From: Streptococcus thermophilus
Lineage (GTDB): Bacteria > Actinomycetota > Actinomycetes > Mycobacteriales > Mycobacteriaceae
DNA: 64,000 bases
Reading direction: 5' to 3'
Assembly: GCA_900618065.1 (NCBI GenBank)
Contig: UYIL01000003.1
Coordinates: 310,001-374,000, forward strand
The notes under the pieces are model-generated. The model saw only the letters and a list, made by a program, of their open reading frames with translations, was not told where the DNA came from and searched no databases. Positions 1 through 7,975 of this stretch are shown piece after piece. Each line of letters opens with the position of its first letter. The first letter of the stretch is position 1. The position numbers and the translations under genes were made by a program.

Positions 1-158
1 GTGAGCACCCCTCCTGCAAAAAGGAAGCACAGCATCCGCACGATTGTGCTGGCTGTGCTGATCCTGTCCGGTTCGTAATCGTAAACGCGAATCGCGCGCG
101 TGCTGCCGCGAAGCTCTTCCCGAGGCTCGTCTTTGGTGTCCGTGGGGGCCGTGGTCAT
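1..158 (-). CDS. aftA: Galactan arabinofuranosyltransferase AftA, N-terminal fragment (partial)
   Basis: The minus strand reads open from an ATG at 158 to the window edge, about 52 codons, ending in a hydrophobic run (MLCFLFAGGVL) after a charged cytoplasmic N-terminus rich in Asp, Glu and Arg. This fits the start of a polytopic GT-C membrane glycosyltransferase. In corynebacteria and mycobacteria aftA, which adds the first arabinose to galactan, sits directly downstream of dprE2, and the same order is seen here. The identification rests mainly on that synteny because too little protein is visible for a family motif. The 51-bp gap to dprE2 suggests co-transcription with the dprE genes. Confidence 0.55.
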   Translation of the reverse strand, partial: MTTAPTDTKDEPREELRGSTRAIRVYDYEPDRISTASTIVRMLCFLFAGGVL

Positions 159-209
159 ACCGAACAGTCTCCCACAGACTCGGCCGCAAACAGGTATTAG
201 AACAAGAGG

Positions 210-974
210 TTAGAAGCTCAGCTTCCGCATAATCGGTGCCGGGATGTGCTGGAGCACCAGGGAGATCGGGCCGAAGAGCTTGTGCACGAACACGTGGCTC
301 TTGCCGTCGAGAGCTGCAGAGACGGCAGCCTTGGCCACGTCTTCCTTGTCCACGGTCAGCGGTGCTTCGTCGAGACCGTCGGTCATCTTGGTGCGCACCT
401 GGCCGGGGCGGACCACCGTGACGTGGACACCGGTGCCGCGCAGCGCCTCCCCGAGCTGGGTGTAGAAGCCGTCCATGCCGGCCTTGGTGGAGCCGTACAC
501 GAAGTTGGAGCGGCGCACCTTCATGCCCGCCACCGAGCTCATGGCGATGATGGTGCCGTGGCCCTGCTGCTTCATCTTCTGGCCCAGCAACACACCGACG
601 GAGACTGGTGCGGTGAAGTTCGTCTGGGCGGACGCGACAGCGGCCTGCTGGTTCTGCCAGAGCTCTTCCTGGTCGCCGAGGGTGCCGAAGGCCACAATGG
701 CCACGTCGACATCGCCTGCCGCGAACGCTGCGTCGATGACGGCCGGGTGGGAGTCGGTGTCAAAGGCGTCAAAGTCGACGATGCGGACTTTGCCGGCGCC
801 GTGGCGGGAGACCTCTTCCACAGCAGCATCGATGCGCGGGCTGTCCTGGCGGGCAGCCAGCGTGACGGTCGGGTTGCCGCCGCGCTTGGTCAGCTCGGAG
901 ACGATGGCCAGGCCGATTTCGGAGGTGCCGCCGAGAAGGAGAATGTTCTGTGCTTGTCCTACTGCGTTAAGCAT
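210..974 (-). CDS. dprE2: Decaprenylphosphoryl-2-keto-beta-D-erythro-pentose reductase DprE2
   Basis: A 254-residue short-chain dehydrogenase/reductase. The N-terminal Rossmann motif LLLGGTSEIG binds NAD(P)H, and the catalytic Tyr/Lys pair lies in FVYGSTKAG near residues 160-165, with a Ser-rich strand (AMSSVAG) before it. DprE2 reduces the keto intermediate made by DprE1 to decaprenylphosphoryl-arabinose, the sole arabinose donor for arabinogalactan and lipoarabinomannan. It lies 46 bp downstream of dprE1 on the same strand and just upstream of the aftA fragment. The ATG at 974 is preceded by AAGGA. Family length and context both match, so confidence is high. Confidence 0.93.
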   Translation of the reverse strand: MLNAVGQAQNILLLGGTSEIGLAIVSELTKRGGNPTVTLAARQDSPRIDAAVEEVSRHGAGKVRIVDFDAFDTDSHPAVIDAAFAAGDVDVAIVAFGTLGDQEELWQNQQAAVASAQTNFTAPVSVGVLLGQKMKQQGHGTIIAMSSVAGMKVRRSNFVYGSTKAGMDGFYTQLGEALRGTGVHVTVVRPGQVRTKMTDGLDEAPLTVDKEDVAKAAVSAALDGKSHVFVHKLFGPISLVLQHIPAPIMRKLSF

Positions 975-1020
975 GGGGGGTTCCTTTCGGATGTTGCTTT
1001 TGAGTGAGCTACGCGGCCGA

Positions 1021-2436
1021 CTAGTGCAGTTCGAGTCGGCGGGACATGTCGGAAGCGAACACCCCGGTCGGGTCGATCGCGTTGCGGGTTTCCAGCCAGC
1101 CGGCCATGCCGGGGTACATCTGGTGGAACTTCTCGGCGGACGTGCGGGACTCCTTGGCCAGGTAGAGGCGGCCTCCGAACTCCATCACCTGGTCGTCCAA
1201 GCGGTCCAGGAAGGAGTGCAGGCCGTTGCGGATGGGGAAGTCCACGCACACGTTCCAGCCGCGCATCGGGTAGGACAGCGGGGCCTTGTTGCCGTCGCCG
1301 AACAGCTTGAACACGTTGAGGGCGGTGTAGTGGCCGGAGGACTGGATGTCGTAGATGATCTGCTTGAACGGCTCGACAGCGTCGGTCGGCACGACGAACT
1401 GGTACTGCAGGAAGCCGGCCGGGCCATAGCCGCGGTTCCATTCCGCGATCATGTCGAGCGGCTGGTAGAACTGCGTCAGGTTTAAGATGTCGTTCTTCGA
1501 ATCCTTGCCCATGAAGTAGTAGGCCTCACCGATGGCGCGCAGAGTCAGCTGGTTCATTGTCCAGGACGGGAAGATGTCCGGCACTGTCATCAGCTGCGGG
1601 GCGGAGAACTTCAGCGGGTCTTTGGCCAGCTTCGGCGCGAACTCCTCGAGCTGCGCCATCGTGGCCAGCGAGCCACGGGAGATGGTGGAGCGGCCCGTCT
1701 TCGGCGGGGCGGAGATCGCGTCGAACCATGCAGAAGAATAGGTGTAGCCCTCTTCTTGGCCGTGGGAGTGCTCCTCAATCGTCTCATCCAGCGTGGAGGT
1801 GCGCACCGTGTCGGAGATGAAGTAGGCCGTCTCAGTGCGCGTCATTTTGATCCGCGCGCGCAGGATGATGCCGGTCAGGCCCATGCCGCCGACAGTGGCC
1901 CAGAACAAGGTGCCGTCCGGGTCATCCGGGGTGCCGTTCGGCTCGAGGTGGAGCATACGGCCGTCGGCGACGAGCAGCTCCATCGACACGACATGGTCGC
2001 CGAAAGAGCCGGCGGAGTGATGGTTCTTGCCGTGAATGTCGGGGCCGATGGCGCCGCCGATGGTCACCTGGCGAGTGCCGGGCAGCACCGGGACCCAGAG
2101 GCCGTAGGGGATGGCGGCGCGCATCAACTGGTCGAGGGTGACACCGCCGTCAACGTCCACGATCGCGGTGTCCGGGTTGATCTCGTGGATCTTGTTCAGC
2201 GGCTGCATGTCGATGACCAAGCCGCCACCGTTTTGGGCCGGATCGCCGTAGGAACGGCCCATGCCGCGAGCGATCACGCCGCGGCGCTTAGCTTCCGGCA
2301 GTGACGCGTTGTCTTCGGCGACGTGGCGCACGGCCTCCTTGATCACGTCAACGTCAGCGGTGGCTAGGACCTGCGCGGTCGACGGCGCGGTGCGGCCCCA
2401 GCCGTAGAGGGACTTTGTGGTGGTGTGGAGTTCCAT
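1021..2436 (-). CDS. dprE1: Decaprenylphosphoryl-beta-D-ribose 2'-oxidase DprE1
   Basis: A 471-residue FAD-dependent oxidase of the VAO/PCMH fold. The FAD-binding part includes [13 protein letters not shown] and [14 protein letters not shown]. The C-terminus ends in [12 protein letters not shown], as in mycobacterial DprE1. It oxidises the 2'-OH of decaprenylphosphoryl-ribose as the first half of the epimerisation completed by DprE2. The cysteine that benzothiazinones attack in Mycobacterium is conserved (NVCVDFP, about residue 397). I place the start at ATG 2436, not the in-frame GTG at 2445, because TAGGGT followed by 7 bases then ATG (2444-2449) looks like a leaderless promoter. Confidence 0.95.
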   Translation of the reverse strand: MELHTTTKSLYGWGRTAPSTAQVLATADVDVIKEAVRHVAEDNASLPEAKRRGVIARGMGRSYGDPAQNGGGLVIDMQPLNKIHEINPDTAIVDVDGGVTLDQLMRAAIPYGLWVPVLPGTRQVTIGGAIGPDIHGKNHHSAGSFGDHVVSMELLVADGRMLHLEPNGTPDDPDGTLFWATVGGMGLTGIILRARIKMTRTETAYFISDTVRTSTLDETIEEHSHGQEEGYTYSSAWFDAISAPPKTGRSTISRGSLATMAQLEEFAPKLAKDPLKFSAPQLMTVPDIFPSWTMNQLTLRAIGEAYYFMGKDSKNDILNLTQFYQPLDMIAEWNRGYGPAGFLQYQFVVPTDAVEPFKQIIYDIQSSGHYTALNVFKLFGDGNKAPLSYPMRGWNVCVDFPIRNGLHSFLDRLDDQVMEFGGRLYLAKESRTSAEKFHQMYPGMAGWLETRNAIDPTGVFASDMSRRLELH

Positions 2437-2443
2437 AAACCCC

Positions 2444-2449
2444 ACCCTA
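2444..2449 (-). promoter_or_regulatory. -10 box for leaderless dprE1
   Basis: TAGGGT on the minus strand, 7 bases before the dprE1 ATG. It matches the actinobacterial TANNNT -10 element at leaderless spacing. Confidence 0.5.
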
Positions 2450-2452
2450 CCG

Positions 2453-2671
2453 CTAGAGTTCCATGATCTCCCGGATCCGTTCTGGCAGCTCTTCTTGGCT
2501 GGTGATCACCGGTTTGCCTGCGTCTTCGTGGGCGCGCAACTCTTCGTAGACGATGCCGCGGGAGGTGCTGTCCAACAAGGGTAATTCTTGGGCGATCAGG
2601 CGGGTCATGAAGTCGTCGAGGGGGACGTCGGCAAGCTGTGCCGACATATGGGGTTTGTCTGGTTGCTGCAT
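2453..2671 (-). CDS. Small hypothetical protein (72 aa)
   Basis: I do not recognise this acidic 72-residue protein. It has no cysteines, no membrane segment and no signal peptide; it is predicted mostly helical, with a middle segment [16 protein letters not shown]. It ends 16 bp before dprE1 and could be expressed with it. A TAGGAT box 7 bases before ATG 2671 favours that start over the ATG at 2680. Its promoter lies back-to-back with that of the gene starting at 2713. Codon use resembles its neighbours, so I consider it a real gene. Confidence 0.6.
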   Translation of the reverse strand: MQQPDKPHMSAQLADVPLDDFMTRLIAQELPLLDSTSRGIVYEELRAHEDAGKPVITSQEELPERIREIMEL

Positions 2672-2678
2672 GGCTGAC

Positions 2679-2684
2679 ATCCTA
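2679..2684 (-). promoter_or_regulatory. -10 box for small gene at 2671
   Basis: TAGGAT followed by 7 bases and ATG 2671 on the minus strand; leaderless arrangement. Confidence 0.4.
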
Positions 2685-2700
2685 CGGTGTGCACAATCGC

Positions 2701-2706
2701 TAGGGT
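2701..2706 (+). promoter_or_regulatory. -10 box for gene at 2713
   Basis: TAGGGT with 6 bases to ATG 2713; leaderless arrangement, 16 bp from the opposing -10 box at 2679-2684. Confidence 0.45.
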
Positions 2707-2712
2707 GGGGTC

Positions 2713-3558
2713 ATGTCGGTCGTGGCCCAGCTCAAGCGCACCTTGCTCGTGCGCTGCGCCACAATGCTTGCCGACGAATCCGTCTTCCGCCACATCGGCC
2801 TGAACTCCGAGAGCACTCTCGAGGATGCGCAGCGCGTCCTCGAAGTCTGCTTCGCGGTGCCGGCCGGCCCGCCGAGCCCAACTCGTTTCACGGCCGATGC
2901 CGAAAACCATGGCCGGCTGGACGGGAGCGCGCAAATCGGCGCATACCTGCGTCAGGCCGGGGACTGCCTGTTCTTCCACTGGGGGCTCTGGCGGTTCGAG
3001 CTGACCTTGCTGGACATCTACCCGCGCGACAGCGCCACCCCGAGCGCGTTGTGCGTGGCCGGGCACGGGGATTTCGGCGACCAGCCTTTCGACATTCCCG
3101 CCATCAACGCCGAGCTGCTGGGCCCCTCGGCGATTGAGAATGTGCTTGCCGGCGCGCGCGATGACGTCGTCGACATCGTCGACCGTTCACACACCCTCGA
3201 CTTCCTCCCGCTGCTGCAGGCCATTGACCTGCCGCGGACGTGCGAGCTCGATCCGCTGGTGGCCGACACGCTAGCCAGCCTGCCGCGCGAACGCACCCCG
3301 GTGGCCAGGGACGCCTTCTGGTCCACGGTGCTCGCGCTGTCCTGCTTGGCTGATGATGACACTACCGACGACGTCATTGAAACCACCATGAGCGCTTTGA
3401 ACTGGGCCAACCCAGGCGGGGAGAAGTACTCAGCCCGCCAGGTCCGCTCCCTGTGCGCCGGATCCCTGGTGCGGTTGGCCTCAGTGGGTGGGTACGGGGC
3501 CGGGGGCGTGAGTGCCGTCGATAAGCTGGAGATGTACCGCGCTTTGCTGCGGCGCTGA
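2713..3558 (+). CDS. Hypothetical protein, possibly pRiA4b ORF-3-like
   Basis: A 281-residue soluble protein without signal or membrane segments. Residues about 15-110 (VFRHIGLNSESTLEDAQRVL, then LFFHWGLWRFELTLLDIYPR and a Gly-Asp motif AGHGDFGD) weakly recall the plasmid pRiA4b ORF-3-like fold, in which a helix after 'STL.DLH.VLQ' precedes a beta-rich part with 'YDFGD.WEH'. The match is by eye and key residues are changed, so this may be wrong. The C-terminal half is helical and unrecognised. It is transcribed away from dprE1 and is followed 24 bp later by the GtrA gene. It carries one copy of the 11-mer CGTCGATAAGC at 3516-3526. Confidence 0.6.
   Translation: MSVVAQLKRTLLVRCATMLADESVFRHIGLNSESTLEDAQRVLEVCFAVPAGPPSPTRFTADAENHGRLDGSAQIGAYLRQAGDCLFFHWGLWRFELTLLDIYPRDSATPSALCVAGHGDFGDQPFDIPAINAELLGPSAIENVLAGARDDVVDIVDRSHTLDFLPLLQAIDLPRTCELDPLVADTLASLPRERTPVARDAFWSTVLALSCLADDDTTDDVIETTMSALNWANPGGEKYSARQVRSLCAGSLVRLASVGGYGAGGVSAVDKLEMYRALLRR
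3516..3526 (+). repeat. CGTCGATAAGC 11-mer, first of 12 copies
   Basis: Plus-orientation copies: 3516-3526, 10137-10147, 11609-11619, 23621-23631, 33572-33582, 35735-35745, 50741-50751. Minus-orientation copies: 5498-5508, 16147-16157, 25688-25698, 39860-39870, 59448-59458. All are exact matches. The three at 23621, 33572 and 50741 extend to CGTCGATAAGCGAAA. Confidence 0.9.
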
Positions 3559-3568
3559 ATGGTGCGGG

Positions 3569-3574
3569 TAAGGT
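3569..3574 (+). promoter_or_regulatory. -10 box for gtrA-like gene
   Basis: TAAGGT with 8 bases to GTG 3583; leaderless arrangement. Confidence 0.4.
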
Positions 3575-3582
3575 GAACCGCT

Positions 3583-4041
3583 GTGACCTCCAAGGTTGAA
3601 ACAACACACCCGATGAGCGCGAAACGGCAGCTGCTGCGGTTCGTGATCATCGGCATCTTCTGCGCGATGCTCGACTTCGGGCTGACGTACTTGCTCACCC
3701 ACTCTTTCGGGTTCACGCGCGTGTCCGCGAAAGTGGTCGGCTGGTGCTTCGGAACACTCGCCGCCTACCTTCTCAACTCGCGGTTCACATTCCAGGCGAA
3801 GATCACCGGCAAGCGGGCGCTGGCCGTGTTCATCCTCTACGCCTCCACATTCGGCATCCAAGTCTTCCTCTACTGGATCACTAACCCGCCGCTCATCGCG
3901 CTCGGCGTCGAGGACCCGTGGAAAGACTTCATCGCCTTCGTCATCGCCCAAGGCGTAGCGACGATCACCAACTTCATCCTGCAGCGCGTCCTCATCTTCA
4001 AGCAGCCGACAAAGGTCGTCGTCGACGCTGATCCATTTTGA
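3583..4041 (+). CDS. GtrA-like family membrane protein
   Basis: 152 residues with four predicted transmembrane helices (about residues 15-35, 45-65, 78-98, 112-135) and the family signature FVIIGIFCAMLDFGLTYLL at the N-terminus, plus LNSRFTFQ after helix 2. GtrA proteins are thought to carry polyprenyl-linked sugars across the membrane. Homologues next to dprE genes have been proposed to act on polyprenyl-phosphate arabinose; that role is inferred here from context. The start is a GTG with a TAAGGT box 8 bases upstream. It converges on glfT1, leaving 18 bp between stops. Confidence 0.85.
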   Translation: MTSKVETTHPMSAKRQLLRFVIIGIFCAMLDFGLTYLLTHSFGFTRVSAKVVGWCFGTLAAYLLNSRFTFQAKITGKRALAVFILYASTFGIQVFLYWITNPPLIALGVEDPWKDFIAFVIAQGVATITNFILQRVLIFKQPTKVVVDADPF

Positions 4042-4059
4042 TCCGGACTTTGGCCCGGA

Positions 4060-4974
4060 TCAAGGCCGGCGGAAGTCCTCGTTCGCGCCCATCCGCAGCA
4101 GGCGCAGCCACTCGCGAAACTCCCGCGGATTCTTGCGCTGGATGAGGAAGAACCAGCCGAAGCGCACCAGCTCCTGCAGCTGCATCTTCTTCATGCCGCG
4201 CTGGCCGATGATGTAGCCGCGGTTGCGGTAGGTGAAATAACGCTTGACCTCATTATCCGGCCACTGGGCGTGCGCGCGGCCGCCCATGATCGGGTGAAAC
4301 TCAGCGGAGCCGTCCGGGTGCAGGTAGCTGGTGGTCAGCGCGGTGCCGTATGTCATGCCGGACTGGGCCAGGCGGCGGTGGTACTCCACCTCGTCGCCGC
4401 GGATGAACAGGCGGTAGTCCGGCACGCCGATGCGCTCCATCGCCTTAGCGCTGATGAGCGCCCCGTTGAAGAGACTCGCGTACTGCGGCAGGAAGTCCCC
4501 CTCGAGCTCGCTGCGGCGGCGGTGCCACGTCAAGCCTTGGCGCAGCGGAAACGCGAGCTGGTCCGGGTCATCGATGTTGGCCACGACGGGGGAGACCTCC
4601 GCCAGGCCCTCGCGCGCGGCGACGCGGTAGAGCTCCTCCAGCACGCCCGGGTCGGCGGGGCGGCCGTCGTCATCCGCGCACCAAATCGCATCCGCACCGA
4701 GGGCGAGCGCGTGCAGAAAGCCGTAGGCGAATCCGCCCGCGCCGCCGAGGTTCGTGCGCGACGCCAGGTAAACGCCCTTGTCGCCGAGCTGGTGCACCAT
4801 GGCGCGCACCTCATCTTCTGCACCGTTATCCACCACGATCACCCAGTCGACCGGGTGAGTTTGCCTCGCCACCATCTCCAGGGAGTGCTTGAGCGGCTCA
4901 GCGCGCTTATGCGTGACAATCACCGCCGCGGTCGTGCCGTTCGGGTTCAGCAGCGCATCGGTGGTCGAGGTCAT
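4060..4974 (-). CDS. glfT1: Galactofuranosyltransferase GlfT1-like, family 2 glycosyltransferase
   Basis: A 304-residue GT-A glycosyltransferase. The N-terminal strand AAVIVTHKR and VIVVDNGAEDEV bind the nucleotide sugar, the metal-binding motif is WCADDDG near residue 93, and LFNGALIS and FIRGDEVEYHRRL form the acceptor side. GlfT1 primes galactan by adding the first galactofuranoses to the lipid-linked rhamnosyl-GlcNAc carrier. The assignment is supported by the wzt-wzm galactan exporter downstream in the window, the same partners as in Mycobacterium. The frame extends to ATG 5070, but ATG 4974 places the protein at the start of the fold and has a CACAAT box 7 bases upstream. Confidence 0.82.
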   Translation of the reverse strand: MTSTTDALLNPNGTTAAVIVTHKRAEPLKHSLEMVARQTHPVDWVIVVDNGAEDEVRAMVHQLGDKGVYLASRTNLGGAGGFAYGFLHALALGADAIWCADDDGRPADPGVLEELYRVAAREGLAEVSPVVANIDDPDQLAFPLRQGLTWHRRRSELEGDFLPQYASLFNGALISAKAMERIGVPDYRLFIRGDEVEYHRRLAQSGMTYGTALTTSYLHPDGSAEFHPIMGGRAHAQWPDNEVKRYFTYRNRGYIIGQRGMKKMQLQELVRFGWFFLIQRKNPREFREWLRLLRMGANEDFRRP

Positions 4975-5063
4975 GGGGACCATTGTGCCACGGCAGTGGG
5001 TGCGAATAAGGGAAGCGCTTCGGTGAGGGAACCGTAACGGTGGCAGGGGCTGTCTAACAATGC

Positions 5064-5930
5064 ATGACATTGCACAATGACATGGACATCACGGCTAACG
5101 TGCACGGCGGCTTCTACCTGGACGGCCCCGGTGTTCAGGTGTCCCGGCGGTTCTGGATAGCGGAACCGTTCGCCTCTGCGCGCCCATCCGAACTGGGCTG
5201 CTCCGTCAGCGGATTCAGTGCGCTGGCCGTGTTCGGCCTGAGGTTTTTCGCCGATGCATTCCACACGACACTCCACGGCGCCGTCCGAAAAACCGTCGAA
5301 GCGACCCAATACACGCCGCGGATCACCCGCACCCGCCCGCGACGAACATGGACCGTCCGCTACCAAGGGCACCCGATCCCCATATCCACACCAGGGTGCG
5401 CCGTCGTAGAAGCCTTGCAGTGCATCCGCGCCGGGGAGATCCGGTGGCCCGTGGGCACGGTCGACGGGTGGTGTCCAGTGGACCTGAGAGCCCTGCAGCT
5501 TATCGACGCTTCCCGCCGCCACCTCAACATCCACCCCGACCTCATTTACAACGCTGCCCGGAACCGACTGCCCCGCACATGGCTGAAAAGGCTCGTCGGA
5601 GCGTCCAGTGACCGTGCCGATTCCCCGAAAGAGACCGAAATGCGCCTCATCGCCCGGCAGATCTGCGAAGAGCTCGGGGTGGAACTGTCCGAGCAGGTGA
5701 CGGTCACTGACGACCGCGGCATCATCACCACCCTCGACCTGGCCATTACCGAACTGGGAATAGGTCTCATGTACGACGGGGAGCACCACCTGCAGCGGAG
5801 CCAGCGCGACCGGGACTCGGCCATCAACATCAGGTGCGTTATGCAAGGGTGGACCGTGCTCAGGTTCACCGCTGGGACAATGGGCAAGGTTGCCGAGCTG
5901 TTGCGGGAGCTGATTACCCAGCGGCTGTGA
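5064..5930 (+). CDS. DUF559-type endonuclease-like protein (Vsr-like fold)
   Basis: 288 residues. The C-terminal 100 residues show the pattern of actinobacterial DUF559/Vsr-like nuclease domains: KETEMRLIARQI, then DRGIITTLDLAI (metal-binding Asp), MYDGEHH (in place of the family E-x-D-G..H), RDRDSAIN and GWTVLRFTA. The N-terminal part resembles the DNA-binding or antitoxin-like region usual in this family (PRRTWTVRYQGHPIPISTPG). No toxin or antitoxin partner is adjacent. It is inserted on the opposite strand between glfT1 and wzt, which are normally close. Nuclease activity is inferred from motifs only. A copy of the 11-mer (5498-5508) lies in the gene. Confidence 0.65.
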   Translation: MTLHNDMDITANVHGGFYLDGPGVQVSRRFWIAEPFASARPSELGCSVSGFSALAVFGLRFFADAFHTTLHGAVRKTVEATQYTPRITRTRPRRTWTVRYQGHPIPISTPGCAVVEALQCIRAGEIRWPVGTVDGWCPVDLRALQLIDASRRHLNIHPDLIYNAARNRLPRTWLKRLVGASSDRADSPKETEMRLIARQICEELGVELSEQVTVTDDRGIITTLDLAITELGIGLMYDGEHHLQRSQRDRDSAINIRCVMQGWTVLRFTAGTMGKVAELLRELITQRL

Positions 5931-6023
5931 CCGTGGCGGCTGGGCGACAACCCCGGGACCGTGTGAACGATTAAGCGCACCAACCCATAAGCGCCGAGCA
6001 GTAAGTGCTGGTCAAGGAGTCAT

Positions 6024-6043
6024 GGTCCGAATTTCATCGGACC
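6024..6043. terminator. Hairpin between convergent genes
   Basis: Perfect 7-bp arms GGTCCGA/TCGGACC with a 6-base loop, located in the 219-bp gap between the convergent endonuclease-like gene and wzt. There is no T-run, so a terminator role is only inferred from position. Confidence 0.35.
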
Positions 6044-6149
6044 GAAATGCTCATATCGTTCACCGCTTATGGTTCGGTCGGCTGGCGGTGAGGGGGATGG
6101 GGTGGTCAGTGGGAGTCGGGGGGCTAGGCCCCTAATCCTCCTGCTCCTC

Positions 6150-6968
6150 CTAGTCCTCCTGGTCTGCCTGATCATCCCGGTCCTCGTCGTCGAAGCGGAC
6201 GAGCAGGTCGCGGACGTAGTCGCCGGCTTCTTTGCCTTCGTAGGCTTCGACGACATCGTCGACAAGCCCGGCCTGGCGGATCTCGCCCTTGTCGATCCAC
6301 AGTGCGGTGTTGCACAGCTGCGCCAGGAAATCGTTGGAGTGGGAGGCGAAGACGAGGATGCCGGAGCGTTTGACTAGTTCAGCCAACCGGACGCGGGCTT
6401 TGGCCATGAAGGCGGCATCGACGGCACCGATGCCTTCGTCGAGAAGCAAAATCTCGGGCTCGATGGAGGTGACTACGCCGAGTGCCAGGCGCACGCGCAT
6501 GCCGGTGGAGTAGGTGCGCAGGGGCATGGCTAGGTAGTCGCCGAGCTCGGAGAATTCGGCGATCTCGTCCATTTTGGCTTTCATCTGCTTACGGGTCTGG
6601 CCCAAGAACAGCCCGCGGATAATGATGTTTTCGTAACCGGAGATTTCCGGGTCCATGCCCACGCCGAGGTCGAAGACGGGGGCGACGCGGCCGCGGACGT
6701 CGGCGACACCGCGGGTGGGCTCGTAAATGCCCGAAAGAAGGCGCAGCAAGGTGGATTTTCCGGCACCGTTGTGGCCGACGAGGCCCACGCGGTCGCCTTC
6801 GCGCAGGTGCAGGTTGATGTCGCGCAACGCCTCAACGACGACGGTGTTGGAGGCGTTTTTGCCGATCGCCCCTCCGGCAGACGACATGACCGCTTTCTTC
6901 AGGGAGCGGGACTTGGCATCGAAGATGGGGAAGTCGACGCATGCGTTGTAGGTGTCAATAGAAACCAC
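6150..6968 (-). CDS. wzt: Galactan/O-antigen-type ABC exporter ATP-binding protein Wzt
   Basis: A 272-residue ABC ATPase of the polysaccharide export (RfbE/Wzt) class. The Walker A motif is GHNGAGKST, the signature is YSTGMRVRLAL, and Walker B is ILLLDEGIGAVDA, the variant typical of this class. The C-terminus is an acidic tail (DDEDRDDQADQED), not a carbohydrate-binding domain. It powers Wzm to flip lipid-linked galactan across the membrane. It starts at GTG 6968 with AAGGAG 6 bases upstream and lies 10 bp after wzm. Confidence 0.92.
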   Translation of the reverse strand: MVSIDTYNACVDFPIFDAKSRSLKKAVMSSAGGAIGKNASNTVVVEALRDINLHLREGDRVGLVGHNGAGKSTLLRLLSGIYEPTRGVADVRGRVAPVFDLGVGMDPEISGYENIIIRGLFLGQTRKQMKAKMDEIAEFSELGDYLAMPLRTYSTGMRVRLALGVVTSIEPEILLLDEGIGAVDAAFMAKARVRLAELVKRSGILVFASHSNDFLAQLCNTALWIDKGEIRQAGLVDDVVEAYEGKEAGDYVRDLLVRFDDEDRDDQADQED

Positions 6969-6978
6969 GGCTATCTCC

Positions 6979-7866
6979 TTACACCCAGTACGGTACGCGG
7001 AAGCGCCACTGGCGCATCACCAGCAAAGCGGCCAGCAGGCCGACAACCGTGAAGGCCAGCACGATCCACCAGTGGTAGGCGGCCAGGTCGCGTCCGATCA
7101 GGGGCGCGCGGACGATTTCGAGGTAGTGGTAGAGGGGGTTGAGCTCGGCCAGCATGGCGCGCTGGGCGACGTCGCCGCCTTGCTCCTTGAGGGTCTGGGT
7201 GGTCCACACGATCGGGGTGACGTAGAACAACAGCTGCACCAGTGCCTCCAGCAGAGGAGCCACGTCGCGGAAACGGGTGGCGATGATCCCGAACAGCATG
7301 GTCACCCACACCCCATTGAGAATCATCAGAGCCAGCGCCGGGATGAACAGCAACAGGTCCCAGCCCAGCTCCAGCCGGAAAATCAGCACGAGCACCAGCC
7401 AGATGACCATGTTGTGGGCGAAGAACAACAGTTGACGCCACACCAGGCGGTACACGTGGACGGACAGCGCTGAGGGGAGCTGCTTGATCAGCCCTTCGTT
7501 TTCGATGAAGACGTTCGCCCCGTCCTTGATGCACCCGGAAATGAAGCCCCACACAATGAAACCGACGGTGACGTGCGGCAGGAACTCGCGCACCGGAATT
7601 TGGAATAGCATGGAGTACAACAGCCCTAGCGCCAGTGCCATCACGCCGGTGGCGATGGTGATCCACAATGGGCCGAGCACACTGCGCCGGTAGCGCTGTT
7701 TGATGTCCTGCCAGCCCAGTTGCAGCCACAGTTCGTACTGGCCCCACCCGCGGGTGAGGTCGGCTGCGGCGGCCCGGAAGGTTTTTGACTTCGAGGCCGG
7801 TGTGGTGTCTTGGGCGGTGGACGTCATGCGGGAGACGTCGGAAAGCAACGTTGCCTTGTCTTGCAC
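6979..7866 (-). CDS. wzm: Galactan/O-antigen-type ABC exporter permease Wzm
   Basis: An ABC-2 permease of 295 residues with six predicted transmembrane helices. An amphipathic lead (ELWLQLGWQDIKQRYRRSVL) is followed by LGPLWITI, the motif of polysaccharide-export permeases. It forms the membrane pore for Wzt, which follows 10 bp later. The frame is open up to 7941. I choose GTG 7866 because TAAGCT lies 7 bases before it; ATG 7827 is the alternative. The gene is divergent from the aminotransferase-like gene at 7976. Confidence 0.9.
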   Translation of the reverse strand: MQDKATLLSDVSRMTSTAQDTTPASKSKTFRAAAADLTRGWGQYELWLQLGWQDIKQRYRRSVLGPLWITIATGVMALALGLLYSMLFQIPVREFLPHVTVGFIVWGFISGCIKDGANVFIENEGLIKQLPSALSVHVYRLVWRQLLFFAHNMVIWLVLVLIFRLELGWDLLLFIPALALMILNGVWVTMLFGIIATRFRDVAPLLEALVQLLFYVTPIVWTTQTLKEQGGDVAQRAMLAELNPLYHYLEIVRAPLIGRDLAAYHWWIVLAFTVVGLLAALLVMRQWRFRVPYWV

Positions 7867-7873
7867 ACTTAAC

Positions 7874-7879
7874 AGCTTA
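7874..7879 (-). promoter_or_regulatory. -10 box for wzm
   Basis: TAAGCT on the minus strand with 7 bases to GTG 7866. Confidence 0.4.
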
Positions 7880-7975
7880 GTGCCAAGATCCTTAAATATT
7901 GCTAAGGGGCCGATGGTGCGTCCCGTCAAGTATGAGTGCATACTAGTGAAACATTTCTATCGGAAGGAGGAGACC

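Noticed and set aside
1..78. Short plus-strand reading frame at the window edge
   Set aside because: The minus strand reads as a charged N-terminus followed by a membrane helix in the aftA position, which explains the sequence better.
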